A stretch of DNA of 64,000 bases, taken from contig WBMW01005746.1 in the NCBI GenBank assembly GCA_013396635.1, forward strand, positions 1,112,984 through 1,176,983, given 5' to 3'. The position numbers and the translations under genes were made by a program. Below the pieces are notes generated by a model. It saw nothing but the letters and a program-made list of their open reading frames with translations, made no database searches and was not told the DNA's origin. Source of the stretch: Penelope pileata (taxonomy: Eukaryota; Chordata; Aves; Galliformes; Cracidae). Below are positions 1-47,029 of this stretch, one piece after another (position 1 is the first letter of the stretch; every line of letters begins with the position of its first letter).

Positions 1-1176
1 GCCTCTTAACAATTCATTTTCTAGAGGCTTGAACAGAAACAGTTACTATTTCTTACATACAACTTTTTCAAAGAAATTGTGTACCTTGGTGGCAGGTGGG
101 CAAAAGGTTGCACCTGAATTAAATAACAATCCACCAGTATCTTTGGTTAAAGCATTTAATTCTAGGATAATTCTAGGATTACGTCCCTAGTGTAATTAGC
201 AGAATCTTTGAGACGTTCAAGAGAAGTTTATTTTCATCTTTTTTTTTCTCCTCTCCCTTTTATGGTGTATCCAGCATCGCTAGAGGACATCCTTCAATCC
301 TTGCTGACTAAAGCAGGAGTATATTTCAAGGGTCTTGTGGAAAGGAAATGGTAAGACAGATGAGACAGGGTTAAGCTCTGTGTAAGTGATCTTAGATACA
401 GTATTTACTAACTTGGACTATCCTGTGGTGTTACTTAGCCTGCTGGTGGAGATTTTGTACAAAATCTTAAAAGCTGGTCTGTGTGAATCCATGTGTACCA
501 GTAAGTGAATGAAATGAGGCTGGTGAACCATCTTTCATTTTTCTGTGACCCATTCAAATGTGTACTATTCTGCCCTTATCTGTATTAATGAGTGACTATT
601 TGAAGATGAGTTGTTGAGCATCATAAATTGCAAATTGAAATCCTAGCTTGGTTTCAAGACAGTATGACGTAGTTTGTGAATTTCATCTAGTGAACTTGAA
701 GAGGAGGAAAAGGTTAGGTCTGTGTTATCCACGGTCTTCAACTTGCAGCACAGAAGTGTGCACCTCTAATAGGAAAAATGAGAGGACTCGCAAATGGGAG
801 AGTCTTAGTGGCCTAGAAATGAGTGGACACACATGAAACTTGTTCTGAAGGGAATAGGTGCTGTTCTAATAGACTCCTGCTATTTACAGCTGTCAAAAGG
901 TAATGTTTTAATGTCAAGCAATATTTAGAGAGCTGACAAAGTATTTAGTCTTTTACACTTGTGATGTGCTGTGAACCAGTTTTGCTGAAGACTTCACCTT
1001 AGTCTTTGAGGATATGATGCATTCTCATTGTTGTGTATTAGTAGTCACAAACACAGTGTGAATTTAGTGTTGGGAAAGCATGCAAAAATCTGTAAATGGA
1101 AAGATGTCTATCTTCACTGAATCACTGTAATTTTGTTTCAATTTATGTTTGGATCTCTTGGCTTCTCCAGAATGTT

Positions 1177-1241
1177 AAAAAAAAAAAAAAAAATGTTTAA
1201 AATGTTAAAAAAATGGTTTTTTTTAAAAAAAAAAAAAAAAA
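1177..1241. repeat. Paired A-runs with an internal T8A17 block
   Basis: A17 at 1177-1193 is followed by T8 (1217-1224) directly joined to A17 (1225-1241). Low-complexity intronic DNA, prone to assembly error. Confidence 0.85.
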
Positions 1242-4200
1242 GCGAAAGGTTTTAGACTGTATTCTGCCTTTTGTTTATTCCTTAACTGCTGCTCTGGTTT
1301 ACATAGCCCATAGTCACAGGTCAGGTGAAACAGGTGTTTGGGAGTTTTTTCTCATATTTCTGCTTTCCTCTAGGACACTGCGTTCCACAGATATTTGCAA
1401 GACTGAAGTTGGAGGGACATTTGGGGAACACGAATAAATTGTAATTAAAAAAAAACCACCCAAGCCAACAAAACAAAAAAGCCGTATAATACTTGAAGTG
1501 TGTTGGCAGTTCAGGATTAGTCTCATTTTTCTGAATCTGCCACTAAGATACAGGAGAGAAATCAGTCTGATCTTTCTTTAAATTTATTCAGTTTCCTAAG
1601 CACAAAAATCATTGCTGTACTATGATGTTTTCTACTGAATTCTGACTCGAAACTTTTCGAAGACAGTCCAGTTGCTGCCGTGTGGTGAAGCTCCTGTCGG
1701 GTCTGCCCATGTTGCAGAAGAATGTTACTTTTTGAGCGAAGGAGAGCACCTGGGAGCTTTAGCCTAATTAGAAAAGGAAGTTCTTGGAGAATGTTACAAT
1801 TAGCTATAGAACTTACCAAAGCCAACCAACCAAACCCAGCCCCTTCCTTTGCAAGCACCCACCCCAAAACAGCGCTTGGTTTGTGATGAGACCAGCAGTG
1901 CTCTCAGACAATGCCTTGGAGGTCGACCAAATCTCTCAGTCACTAAGCAGGAGGTGCGATTCCATCTTTTAAGAAACAATCACTTTTTAATCTACTTATC
2001 ACTTCCTCTCCGTGCTGGCAGAGTAGCTTTACATTGCTGCAGAACACATGTAAGCAAACTGGAGAAGGAAAGGGGTTTTGCCTGCGGTCCTGCAGCTTGT
2101 GGACGTTTTAATTGGTAAAGGGGGATCCCCTTTGTCTCAGCTCAGCATTCTGCCTGCTTCTGAGCAAAGTCTGGTAGAGCTGGGAAGGACACGTGGATAT
2201 TGTGGTTCCTGTGTTTCTGCTGCTGCCTGAGCACTCTCATGGAGTCCTGTTTGTTTTGCAGATGCTTGAAACCTCTTTTGGCGGAAGTGGGGATCAGACT
2301 AGAGCTGATTTTTCTGATGGCCTTTATGGGTTTACTCATAGCAGTGGTTATTGTGCTCACCTGCTGAGCAGGCCACGAATATTCTTTGTGGGATGAATCT
2401 GGAGACATCAAGTGTAAAGGCTGCCCACCGGGACAAGAGTAAGGCTAGAATGCGAAAGCATAAGTGAAGAACAAAACACAGGTGCTCAATATTGAGACCA
2501 TTTTTAATATTGTCAAGGATAACTGGCCAATGCCATAAGCAAACTATAGGTACAAATTTCCCCCCATAAACACACTCCCTCTGAAGGTGTATAATAATGT
2601 AGTAGGCATTTCCTGACACTCCTATGAGATGTGGGTGATACTGGATTATTGTCTCCAACGGTTGTTATAGGTCACTTAGGGGCAAAGGGCTAGTTATTCG
2701 GGCCCATTTTGATGGCAGATTGGTGTGACTTTTCTGTACCTCTTTTCAGCAAATGGCCAAAGTGGAGCAGTAGCTCAGATGCACAGCTGCATGAGGTCAG
2801 GATGCTCTGTACTTTCTTCTTTCCCTCCCTTCTTGTAGTGTCCATTCATGTTTTCATGTGTGTAACAGTCAAACTATTCAGATAGCACTATTGAGGAATT
2901 TTATGCCTGATGATTGTGTTTGTCTAAGGTTAGTTGGGGTTTTTTTGAGAGTGTGAGTTATGTAGTTGCTGAATTATTCACATACAGATGTTTTCTGTAG
3001 CCAGTGTACCTCTGCCAGGTATGCTGATTGCTACACAGTGATGAAGATTTCAAAATCCAGAGGTGTGAATATTGTTGTCCATTCGTCATCAATGAGAGTA
3101 CATTTTATCTATTCTATAGCTGAAGAATATGTAGCTCAGTATCTTAAAATGCTGTGTTCAGAGATATTCTTGAAACAAACACTAAATGATATGTCATTGT
3201 AAATTCTTGTATTCTAAATCAGCAATCTTCGAAGAGTTTATAAAAAAAAAAAAAAAATTAGGTAGTGATGAGGTTCTGAGGCAGGAGTGTGCTGCTCCTG
3301 CCCTGTTCTGGATAACCTCGGCCAAGCCTCCTCCAGAACTAAGGGCCCAGGCGAAGGATGCTCAACTATCGTGTAACAGGCTGTTGGACACCGTCTTGGT
3401 GACATCTCTGTCCTGAAGTGAAGAGGTGGTTCTCCAGTGTCTCTTGCCTCTTGGACTGTGGGTCAGGGCCGTGGTGGTGGTTTCTGATGGCAGCAGTCAG
3501 CCCCTGCTCATTTTGTCTGCTGACAGCCAGGAAGTGGGGGAGTGAGAACAGACTGCAATTACTGGGTGCAAGTGTTTACTAACAGAGCTGCTGACTAGCT
3601 TTAATTGCCAATATCCACTCACTTCCTTCAAGGTAGACACTGTAAACACATTCTGTAATTTCAACCTGTTCTTGCTCCAGTGCTTTGGGCGTTAGACCCA
3701 AAGGATGTCACAGAAAGGGATGGGGCAGGTGTGGGATACGTGTTTGAAAATTCTAGGAAACTTTTCTTTGCAGTAATCATTTCTGAATTGATCCCTTTCA
3801 TCTCGTAGTGTGTACAATCATGGCAAGCACTCTGCAGCAAACTGCAGTTGAAAAGCTGAGTGGTGATGTTTGCAGCTATTTAAAAATAAAAAATCTGGTG
3901 TGGATCTTTCAGCAGTCTTTTCAGACTTGTGAGAATTAACAGTGGCCTGTTTGGCCTGAGATGGCTGGGAGAACTTCTTGGAATCAGTGATAGCTGATTC
4001 AGTCTCAGTGATTTTATAGGATAGGCAAACATTGTTGAAGGAATACATGCATCTCTTTCTGTATTGTGGCAGTACTGTGCAATGGAAACCTTTTGAGTCC
4101 TCTGCAGACTTTTTTTTTTTTTTTTTCCTGTGAAACAATTACACTTCCATGTACACTGATACGGCAGTTTTAATTTCCTCAAGATGTACTTCTGCTGTGC

Positions 4201-6009
4201 TTTGAGCTCAGATGTTTGCGTTCAAGTTGCATCTTTGAGTCATTAGCATCAGGGCAGCAGTTCCTGGAAGTTTTCCAGTTAGTGGCTTCTTCTGAACAGC
4301 TCTCCCTCCTGCCAATGAGGGACTTGATCTCTTGCCCGTTCCCCAAGAAAGGTAATGCTCAGATAAACTGGAGTACATTAGCACATTTCTTCTCTATGGA
4401 TATTGGCCTCTAACTGTCTTTGTGAAACTGTTTTTTTCCAAAGCATCGTCAGTAACAGTAATTTAGCTTCTACTTAAATCTGCTAGAACAGGAGGTACCA
4501 GCATGACAACTGTATCGGAGCTAGGCAGTTCATTTGTAAAATATACAGTCATTAGAAGAGATCTGGGAACGAGTGTGAAAGAACATCTGGGTTCTGATTC
4601 TGTGTTCAGATTTGTGGAAGTGGACCACTTCAAGGCTTTGGTACTAGGTGGGGTCTGGGGAGTTGCCTACATCTTCACTGTTGCATCAGATCGGACAATT
4701 GGGGTCGTAATTCTCTAGTAGACTTTTTAGAGATGCTTTAGTGTAAAATTCCAGGAGATGAAAAAAGTATTCTGGTGGTGTCATGAACTGAACTAGTTAT
4801 ATTTATTGTTTGGGTTGCATTTTTATTTTTAAAAAATCTGTGTACAAGTCTGGTTTGAGAAAGGAGTATGAAAATAGATTAACCGCATGTTAATAACCAA
4901 GGATAGATTGTATCGTTGCAATACTTACGTAATTTTGAAGATGATACAGAAAGATCTCTTTCAATTTAAACAACTTTTCACCAGCAGAGAGGAAACAATA
5001 ATATTTTGCACAAACTTTACTGCACCGTCTGTCTGATAGAGTGGAGTTATTTAAAGTATTGGGCATCTTTGATGTACTGAGTTGTTTGATTTATTTTATT
5101 ATTATTATTAATTTTTTTTGGGGGGGGGAAGACTGTGCTCATCTAACATAAATCCTGAAACATTAGCAAGTTTCCCCCAAACCTCACAGGTGTTAATCTA
5201 AAGCATGTCAGGAGTAAGAATAGGAAGGTGCGCTGAGAAACAGCGTCCTTATGTCTGATCTTAGATGGTAATAAGTTGATACTGCTCTTTGAAATATTTC
5301 TGTATATTGATCCCATGAAGATGTGAACTCTTAGAATTTACCTTTTCTGGATCTTTCTTGTGCTCCCAGAGCAGCTTGGTGTGTTGGCTGTTAAATGACA
5401 CAAAGTTCTGTGTTTGCATTTATGTTCAGTGAGCTTGGGGCAAGCAAATGCTGCAATGGCTTCACTTTTGCTAGCATTTGAATTAAAAGTAATCGAAATA
5501 GAGCCCATTTTTAGGTTTTTTTTTCTGTACAGATCTGAATTATTAGATGTTACGCTTATCTGTGACGTACAGAAACGTTTACTGATGACCAAGAAATAGC
5601 AGTGTTCTGATATTTCCTGAGACTAGTGGCTGGCAGTGTGCCTGATTTTAAAAAATATGATCACTATAGATCTGATAAGCAATTAAATTGCAGTTGAGAT
5701 TAAAAGGTGGTCATGTTGGCTGAGAGAATTTTTAATTAGCAAAGGGAGAAAATGACATAGGTAAGTGTTAGTTTGAGAGTCTGCTTTGTTTGAAAACATG
5801 ACATCAGTTTTGTGAAAGGCAAGGTGAGCTTTTACTTGGATTGCTCTCTGCAGTTCTAAGTAGTTGCCTTCATTATCAGTACTCATAAAATTGCTTGTTC
5901 GGGAAGGCTTTAGAAAATTATTTCCCTAAAGAGGCACCTCTGTAGCAAATGCAAATTAAAAAGCAAGTTACTGACCTTTCAATATTAAAGATAGCAGAAC
6001 AGGCAAGGG

Positions 6010-6051
6010 TGTGTGTGTGTGTGTAGTAGAACAGAACAATTTCTGTTCTAC
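6010..6051. repeat. (GT)n run abutting a perfect 11-bp hairpin
   Basis: A TG dinucleotide run (6010-6024) is followed at once by GTAGAACAGAA (6026-6036), the loop CAAT, and the exact reverse complement TTCTGTTCTAC (6041-6051). It lies in CUL3 intron 1. Confidence 0.9.
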
Positions 6052-7662
6052 TTTAGGGTTTCGCTTTTGGGAGATCGGGAGTGAAGAACTTCTGCATGTG
6101 TGATCTGTTCCTGCTTTTTGGCAGACATTGACTTACCTCTCAAGTTTTGGATAAGGACTGATTAGTAGGTTGGGGATTCTCTTATCAGTAGAGTGTTGAA
6201 TGGTAGGATTATTTTTATCATGGAAACCTTATGTGTTATGCAAACCTGCCGAAGACAAGGAGGGTGCGAGACAGTTTTGGTTTGTTCTGTTTATCATTGT
6301 GTTTGATTGCAAGCACAGAGGCAAATGTAGTCTTCTGGGTCCTTCCTGTCCTCACTTGGTGTTTTTTGAGTGAATGGGCAGGGAGAAGGGAGGTATGCAA
6401 GGGCTGGTCATGATTTTCCTTCATAGTGTCATACCATTATATTTTATTACTTTCAACTCTTATTTTCAAGACTGCTTTGACAATGTTGGTAGACTCAAGA
6501 ATATTTTATTTCTTCACAGCAATTCTGTGAAAAGTATTTTTATTCATAATTCTGCCTTTTTCTTTAAGCGTAAAAAGCTAGATCAATCCCTTCTCATATA
6601 AATCCAATTTACCTTTAAAAATCATATTAAGCCAAGTGGCCTCTCTTTGAGTTGGATGATGAAGCTTAAGTAGCTCAAACTTTATGCAATATTACTATCA
6701 GATACTTTGTTGCTGTACTTATTTGAGCCTGTGCGATCCCAGGTGCTGCTTTATCCACAGGGCATCATCGCAACGAGCACCTTGTTTAGGTGAATAACTT
6801 GGTAAAACACAGTTGGAAACTGATTCACCCTAATCACTAGATAGTAGAGGACAAAAATAGGCTTGATGTTAAATTAAGCCTTTTTTTTTTTTTTTATAAG
6901 TTTCTCTCTTTCGCTGACATTTTTTTTCCTCCAGTTGTACTGTTTTTATTTAGTGTATTTACTAAAGTACACATTATCTGAATAACAGATCAAGCTGCTG
7001 CATGTTCTGCTTAGAACTTTATGCATATCCTATAGTAAGTCATGTAACCTTGTGCCATGGAAATACATTCAATACAGATGTTAATTTTGGAAATTTGGGA
7101 GATTTTTCAACATCTGTAAGTATTTGAATTGTAGGCACATAATAATTTGGCCATAAGTACATTGCTGTAAATAAAGAGCACCTAGTTAGCTCAGGTAGAT
7201 GGCTAAATGAGATGGCTGGCTCTGTGTCAGACATTCTTATCATGTATGGTACAAGTTGATTTGGAGTCCAGTTAGGCAGATCAGTGTTGCAGTGTGACTG
7301 ATGAGGTGACAACTAGCCTGTTAGTGGCGGGGAAAACTGACTTTCGTCAACATGCTGTAGAAGAAGAGTAGGGAAGGGGCTCGTGTTTACAACTACCTGC
7401 TTTTCCACCTGTGCAGATTCTGAAGGTTGGCTTCTGTGGGTTTGCAAGTCTGGAGGAGGAAACATTAAACCTCTAAAAATGACCTTTTTCATAACTATTT
7501 CTTGAAATCTCCTACCACTTTCATCCATACTATTTTCTTAAAAGTTTGAGAAACTTAGCGGCATTGGAATCAAAATGTGCCAGAGGCAGTTACTGCTTCT
7601 AGGGTTACAACTTCAGAAGCTGACAACTTTCTGTGGTGATCTTCCTTGATTCTAAACAATGA

Positions 7663-42723
<35,061 letters not shown>

Positions 42724-43810
42724 AATGCGTTCAGAAAATTTGATTTACTCTTGGACTATACTCTTCGCATGAACTGGGAAGTTCTTTTAAATCATTAATA
42801 TTAAGACGACCATCTCTTCTATTAAATTACAATACATGTTCTAGACCATTCAGATCAAGCCTTTTACTCCTTTTGAGAGTTTTCAACATCAATTGATTGA
42901 GCTTCAGGCTTTTCAACGTTATCCCTGTAGAGATCATCCTTACAATTCTTTGGGAAAATGTGAATGTGCCGCGTTTGTTTTCAATACTGTATGAAAACAG
43001 AAAAATAAAAACAAATTTAGAAAATACAGCTCATTGAAAAAATAAAATAAAATTGTTGGAATTTCATTTCCCCAGATCTTCAGTGTTGATGTAAATGTGT
43101 TTCTGTAGTGTTGCTTAGCACTTCGCGCATTGTATAAGTTGGGTTTAAAAAAAAGAAAAAAAACGACCACGACTGGTAAGCCAAAATTCCCAGTTATATT
43201 GCTCTGCTTCAAATATTTCTTTAACTAGTCATGTTTAATTTAAATATTTAGTAATTTTTTGAAAACCCAAGAGTACAACTTGAGCATGTTTCACTCTTCC
43301 AGCTGCACTCACTGTTGTTTGAACAACACGAACCAGGAACTTGTAGGGGCTCAGAAAACACCGTAATAACTTTGACTTTCCCTTCTGTAATTTGAGTTCT
43401 TCTAAATTAAACTCTATATTGACTAGGTTTGTTCTGGTTTCTTTATAGGAAAAAGGAAAAGATATTAGTGTGTATAAACTGTATAATAATTTTTGCTGTT
43501 GTACTCACTGCTGATGGTGGATTGTACAGGGCGATGTTTTTATTTCACTAAATGTAGACAAAATTTTAAAATAAATGGATCTAGTGTACACAAACAATTC
43601 AAGTGTGTTAGAGTACAGGGATGGCAATATTTGGAACTAAGTACTGTCCTCCAGGGAAACATACTGGGATTATATTTTGTCAGTTAGTATTGTAGATGGA
43701 TCTGTAGCCCCAGGGTTTCCCATCATAATTGCATATTTCAGGAGATTAAAGTGAAGCCAGCGTGCACTATTTGCTTTTAAAAACGCATTTTAATCATGCA
43801 ATAAAAAAGT
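42724..43810 (+). other. CUL3: CUL3 3' UTR (minimum extent; true end uncertain)
   Basis: AT-rich sequence follows the stop codon and contains AATAAA at 43004-43009, 43041-43046, 43570-43575 and 43800-43805. ATTAAA variants occur beyond. The human 3' UTR is long, so the transcript may extend past 44 kb. A Pumilio-type TGTAAATA at 44010-44017 would lie in such an extension. Confidence 0.6.
43004..43051 (+). terminator. CUL3: Proximal CUL3 poly(A) signal cluster
   Basis: AATAAA occurs at 43004-43009, and overlapping AATAAAATAAAA starts at 43041. A GT-rich downstream element follows at about 43085-43115. This is the best-formed cleavage signal after the stop codon. Confidence 0.5.
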
Positions 43811-46700
43811 TGTTACTATAATGAAACTTTCAGTTCTTAAACCAAAGCTTTTATCCTTCTTGTCAGCATGCTGCAAAAATAGATTTAAAATTGCAGTTCA
43901 GTGGTATTATTATTCTCATAGAATTTGTTTGAAGTGTGCATTGTACTGCAGAATTTTTATTAAACTGTTTTTCTGACATTGCAATGCGCATATTATATAA
44001 TTTCTCTGCTGTAAATATTTGATACAAGTTTTTTTGGTTCACATTATTTTCATCCATAGATATAGAAAAACTTATTTTCCCAAAATGTGGAGCTGGAGTT
44101 GAAACAAAAAAGAAGCTGGTTGTAGGGCATTAAGGTACTGCCAGAGCATTTCTTGGTTAGCTGTGTTAAGCAGATGCAGTGTTGTGGTGTGATGTGGGAA
44201 TTCGGTTGAAGTGTGTTTTTGATAATTTCTCTCCAGTTTCACCCCTCTGCACAGCCCTTTAAGATCAAACACCTGGCTGCTGCTCAGTGGCAGGGTATTT
44301 CTTCTAAGGAAGAGGGCTGTTGGTTGTAGGTGTGTTGGGGTGGTTTTAGCCTGGTTTGTTTGAAGGCCTGTTTTTTAAAGGCTTGACTGAACTTCACTGC
44401 ATTTAGAAAAAAAAAAGAAAGACTTTATCCCCACCCTATGACTTATTTTCAAGTAACAAGAAGATGACTGAAGAGCTTACCTGCCATTGCTCGCAAAGAA
44501 TCTAGCTAGGCCATCCGTCCTCCTAAAGTGAATTGGGTGGCAGTTACTGAAGTACCTGTATGTCTGTACAGTTTATGCAGAACTTCAACTGATGATGCTT
44601 GTTTTCTAGTAACATTATAAATGTTTGGCCATGGTACCAATGCTAAGTGCAGGGTTGTATGAGAGTGGTTCTAGATTGTTGTAAATCATCAGGGAAAGGC
44701 TTCCTCAAAATGTAGCCACCTCTTCTATGTGTCAGTATGAAGATTTCCTTTCTGCATATCGTAGTCTTTAACAGCATGAATGTGATGATTTTGTTAATGC
44801 TTTCCTGTCTGCTTTTCAGGAAGGAATGAGTTCGTGCCTTTTTTTTTTTTTTTTTTTGGTTTAAAGATATTAATGTTGCTGTCCATGACGGTAGGACTTT
44901 GTGTTGCAAATGCAATTTTGCTGCGCATCAGCTGACGCTTTCTGCCTCCAGTTGCTCTTAGCAAGCATGGAATTTGAAGTCACAATGTTAGATGAACAGC
45001 TGTATGACTGTGTTTAAGGGCTGAGGTGGGTGGGTGTGATTTTTATGTTATTTTTTGGCCAGCTCCGTGTGCAGGAGTGTTGCTAAAGGAATAACAGATG
45101 GTGATAGCTATCTTCAGTAACAAATACCAGGGTATAGTTTCCATTTCAAATTTAATAGAGTTTTGGAGACACTAAATATTCAGGAATGGACTCTTGCTGA
45201 AGTCACCTTTTAGAAATGTCTTTACCGTTGAATAACCAGATAACAATAGCAAGGAGTTCAAGATGAAAACGTGAAAACTTTGGTCAGAAACATCTGAACA
45301 AGACACCTCTGTGGCTCTGCTTAAGGTGAGTTTGGTGCCTATGTCTTTACATTGTTTGTGCTCATTAGTGAGATTTCTTTTACTTTCTGTAGTAGAATTC
45401 TGCTTCTCCTGACCTGACTTCACTTTTACTCTTCTTAATTCATATTTAAAACTTATCTGTAACTTTGTTAAAAGCTCATTAATAGGTTTGCACACTCACG
45501 CGTATGAGGGTAATTAGTAAATTTGCTTTCTTTGGTTTAATGTACAGTTAAATGTTGTAGCAACATATTAACATGTAGTTTAATTTTTCAGAAGTTTTAA
45601 GGTGAGAAGTAGACTGAGTTTTACAGCTATGAAGGTACATACACGCACAAGTTTATTTTAAAGGGTTGGGATTATACTTCACGTGCCGTTGTAACAAGTA
45701 AGGGTATCCTATTTATCCCTGATTCAGTTTTTGCTTTTCTCAGCTAGCCGGCTGCCTTTTCAGCTAGTTACTCCTGAGGGAAATGTCTCTCCTCGCTGCT
45801 GTTGATAAAGACAGACTTTGCTGTGAGAATCTGAAAGCTTTCACTGTAAATTTCTCTCTGTGCTCTTTACTTCTGGTCAGTGAGAATTTGGCAGCTGCCA
45901 TAAGAATTACTTTTCTGGACTTGTAAAAAATGAAAAGCATTGAACTAAATATTCTGGATGACTGACGCCTTTTTCCTCACATGTTGTAAGCAGTTAGCCC
46001 AGCACCTGATAGGTGGCACGTATATGGGAGTGCAGCCTCTTACGATGCTTGGTTTGGGTGATGAGCTTGCACTGAGGTGTTCCTCTTGTCAAAAGTAGCA
46101 AAAATTGGGACTAAGTGTGAGCTCCAGTTGCCTGTCCAAAACTGTGCAGAGCCTTCCTAGCTTGATCTACAGCTCCTTGACTCTAACTCATCACAGGAGT
46201 TAGAAGCAAGGTAGCCTCTGAGCATTAGCTTCTATGAGCATTAGCTTCCAATTCTATGGAGCGCTTGAGGGTTAGGAGCATTTGCCAGCACAGAGGTAGG
46301 CTCACAGTAACGTGTAGAGGTGTTGGGTTTTCTGTATTGAAGTTGGGTTTCTGTTAATAATCATTTGGGTATTTTGGATAGTAAATGAAATAACAAATGT
46401 GATCAGTCTGGAGCATGTGTTTAAGCTCCTGTCTTCTGGAATGCATCTTGTGAGAAGTGTGTAAAATGCAGAACTGTATAAACGCATCCATCCAGCTGTG
46501 AAAGCTACAAAAGAGAATGCAGGAGTAATTTAACTTTCTATTCCTCAGTATGTAGGGAGGTGCTTGTGGGATCTGCCCCTAAGCTGGATTGAATATTCTG
46601 AGTCTTTCAGATGGCTTTGTCTGCCTTTTAGCACTGTTAGTGGTGTGGCAGAAATGAGTGTTAGTATGCAAAGATACAGTATTAAACAGAAATAGTGGCA
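43811..46700. other. AT-rich stretch after CUL3 (distal 3' UTR or intergenic)
   Basis: No coding feature. T21 lies at 44839-44859, and a 16-base tandem duplication (GAGCATTAGCTTCTAT and near copy) starts at 46220. It could be partly distal 3' UTR. Confidence 0.6.
44839..44859. repeat. T21 homopolymer
   Basis: Uninterrupted run of 21 T, the longest homopolymer noticed here. It would be the tail of a minus-strand insertion, but no retrocopy is recognisable beside it. Confidence 0.85.
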
Positions 46701-46705
46701 CAGCT

Positions 46706-47011
46706 TTAATTGCCTGATGAGCAGCTGTGATAAATGAACAATGATGCCAATGGGCCCATCGGCACAACGTGTCCTGTGTTCTGTGGGTCTGTGCTCTTGG
46801 AGCGGCTGCTCCTCAGCAGGAGCTCCTCCAGGAGGCCTCCCCACAGGCGCTGGGCTTCGTCCATCTCGGTGTAACCTCGCTGCTGTGACCGGGCCTTGCA
46901 GGGTCCTGCTGTGTTGGTGTTGGTATGTGGAACAGCCTCACCTCTCTCAGGGCCTCTGTCTTTTCTTAATTTCTCCTTGAAAGCTGCAGCTTTGACAGGC
47001 AGGGAGCCCAT
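46706..47011 (-). CDS. Unrecognised 101-codon ORF, candidate small protein or exon
   Basis: The first ATG is at 47011 and the stop TAA at 46706-46708. I do not recognise it. The middle segment, beginning at the ATG at 46864, reads MDEAQRLWGGLLEELLLR and would form an amphipathic helix. Its codons are strikingly G/C at third positions, unlike the AT-rich sequence just before it. A GTGAGG donor-like site lies inside the frame. No signal peptide or known domain is seen. It may simply be an open frame in GC-rich DNA. Confidence 0.2.
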   Translation of the reverse strand: MGSLPVKAAAFKEKLRKDRGPERGEAVPHTNTNTAGPCKARSQQRGYTEMDEAQRLWGGLLEELLLRSSRSKSTDPQNTGHVVPMGPLASLFIYHSCSSGN

Positions 47012-47029
47012 CCGTACAGGCTGATGCAC

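Noticed and set aside
44643..44915. Processed pseudogene suggested by T21 at 44839
   Set aside because: No recognisable gene sequence lies next to the homopolymer on either strand.
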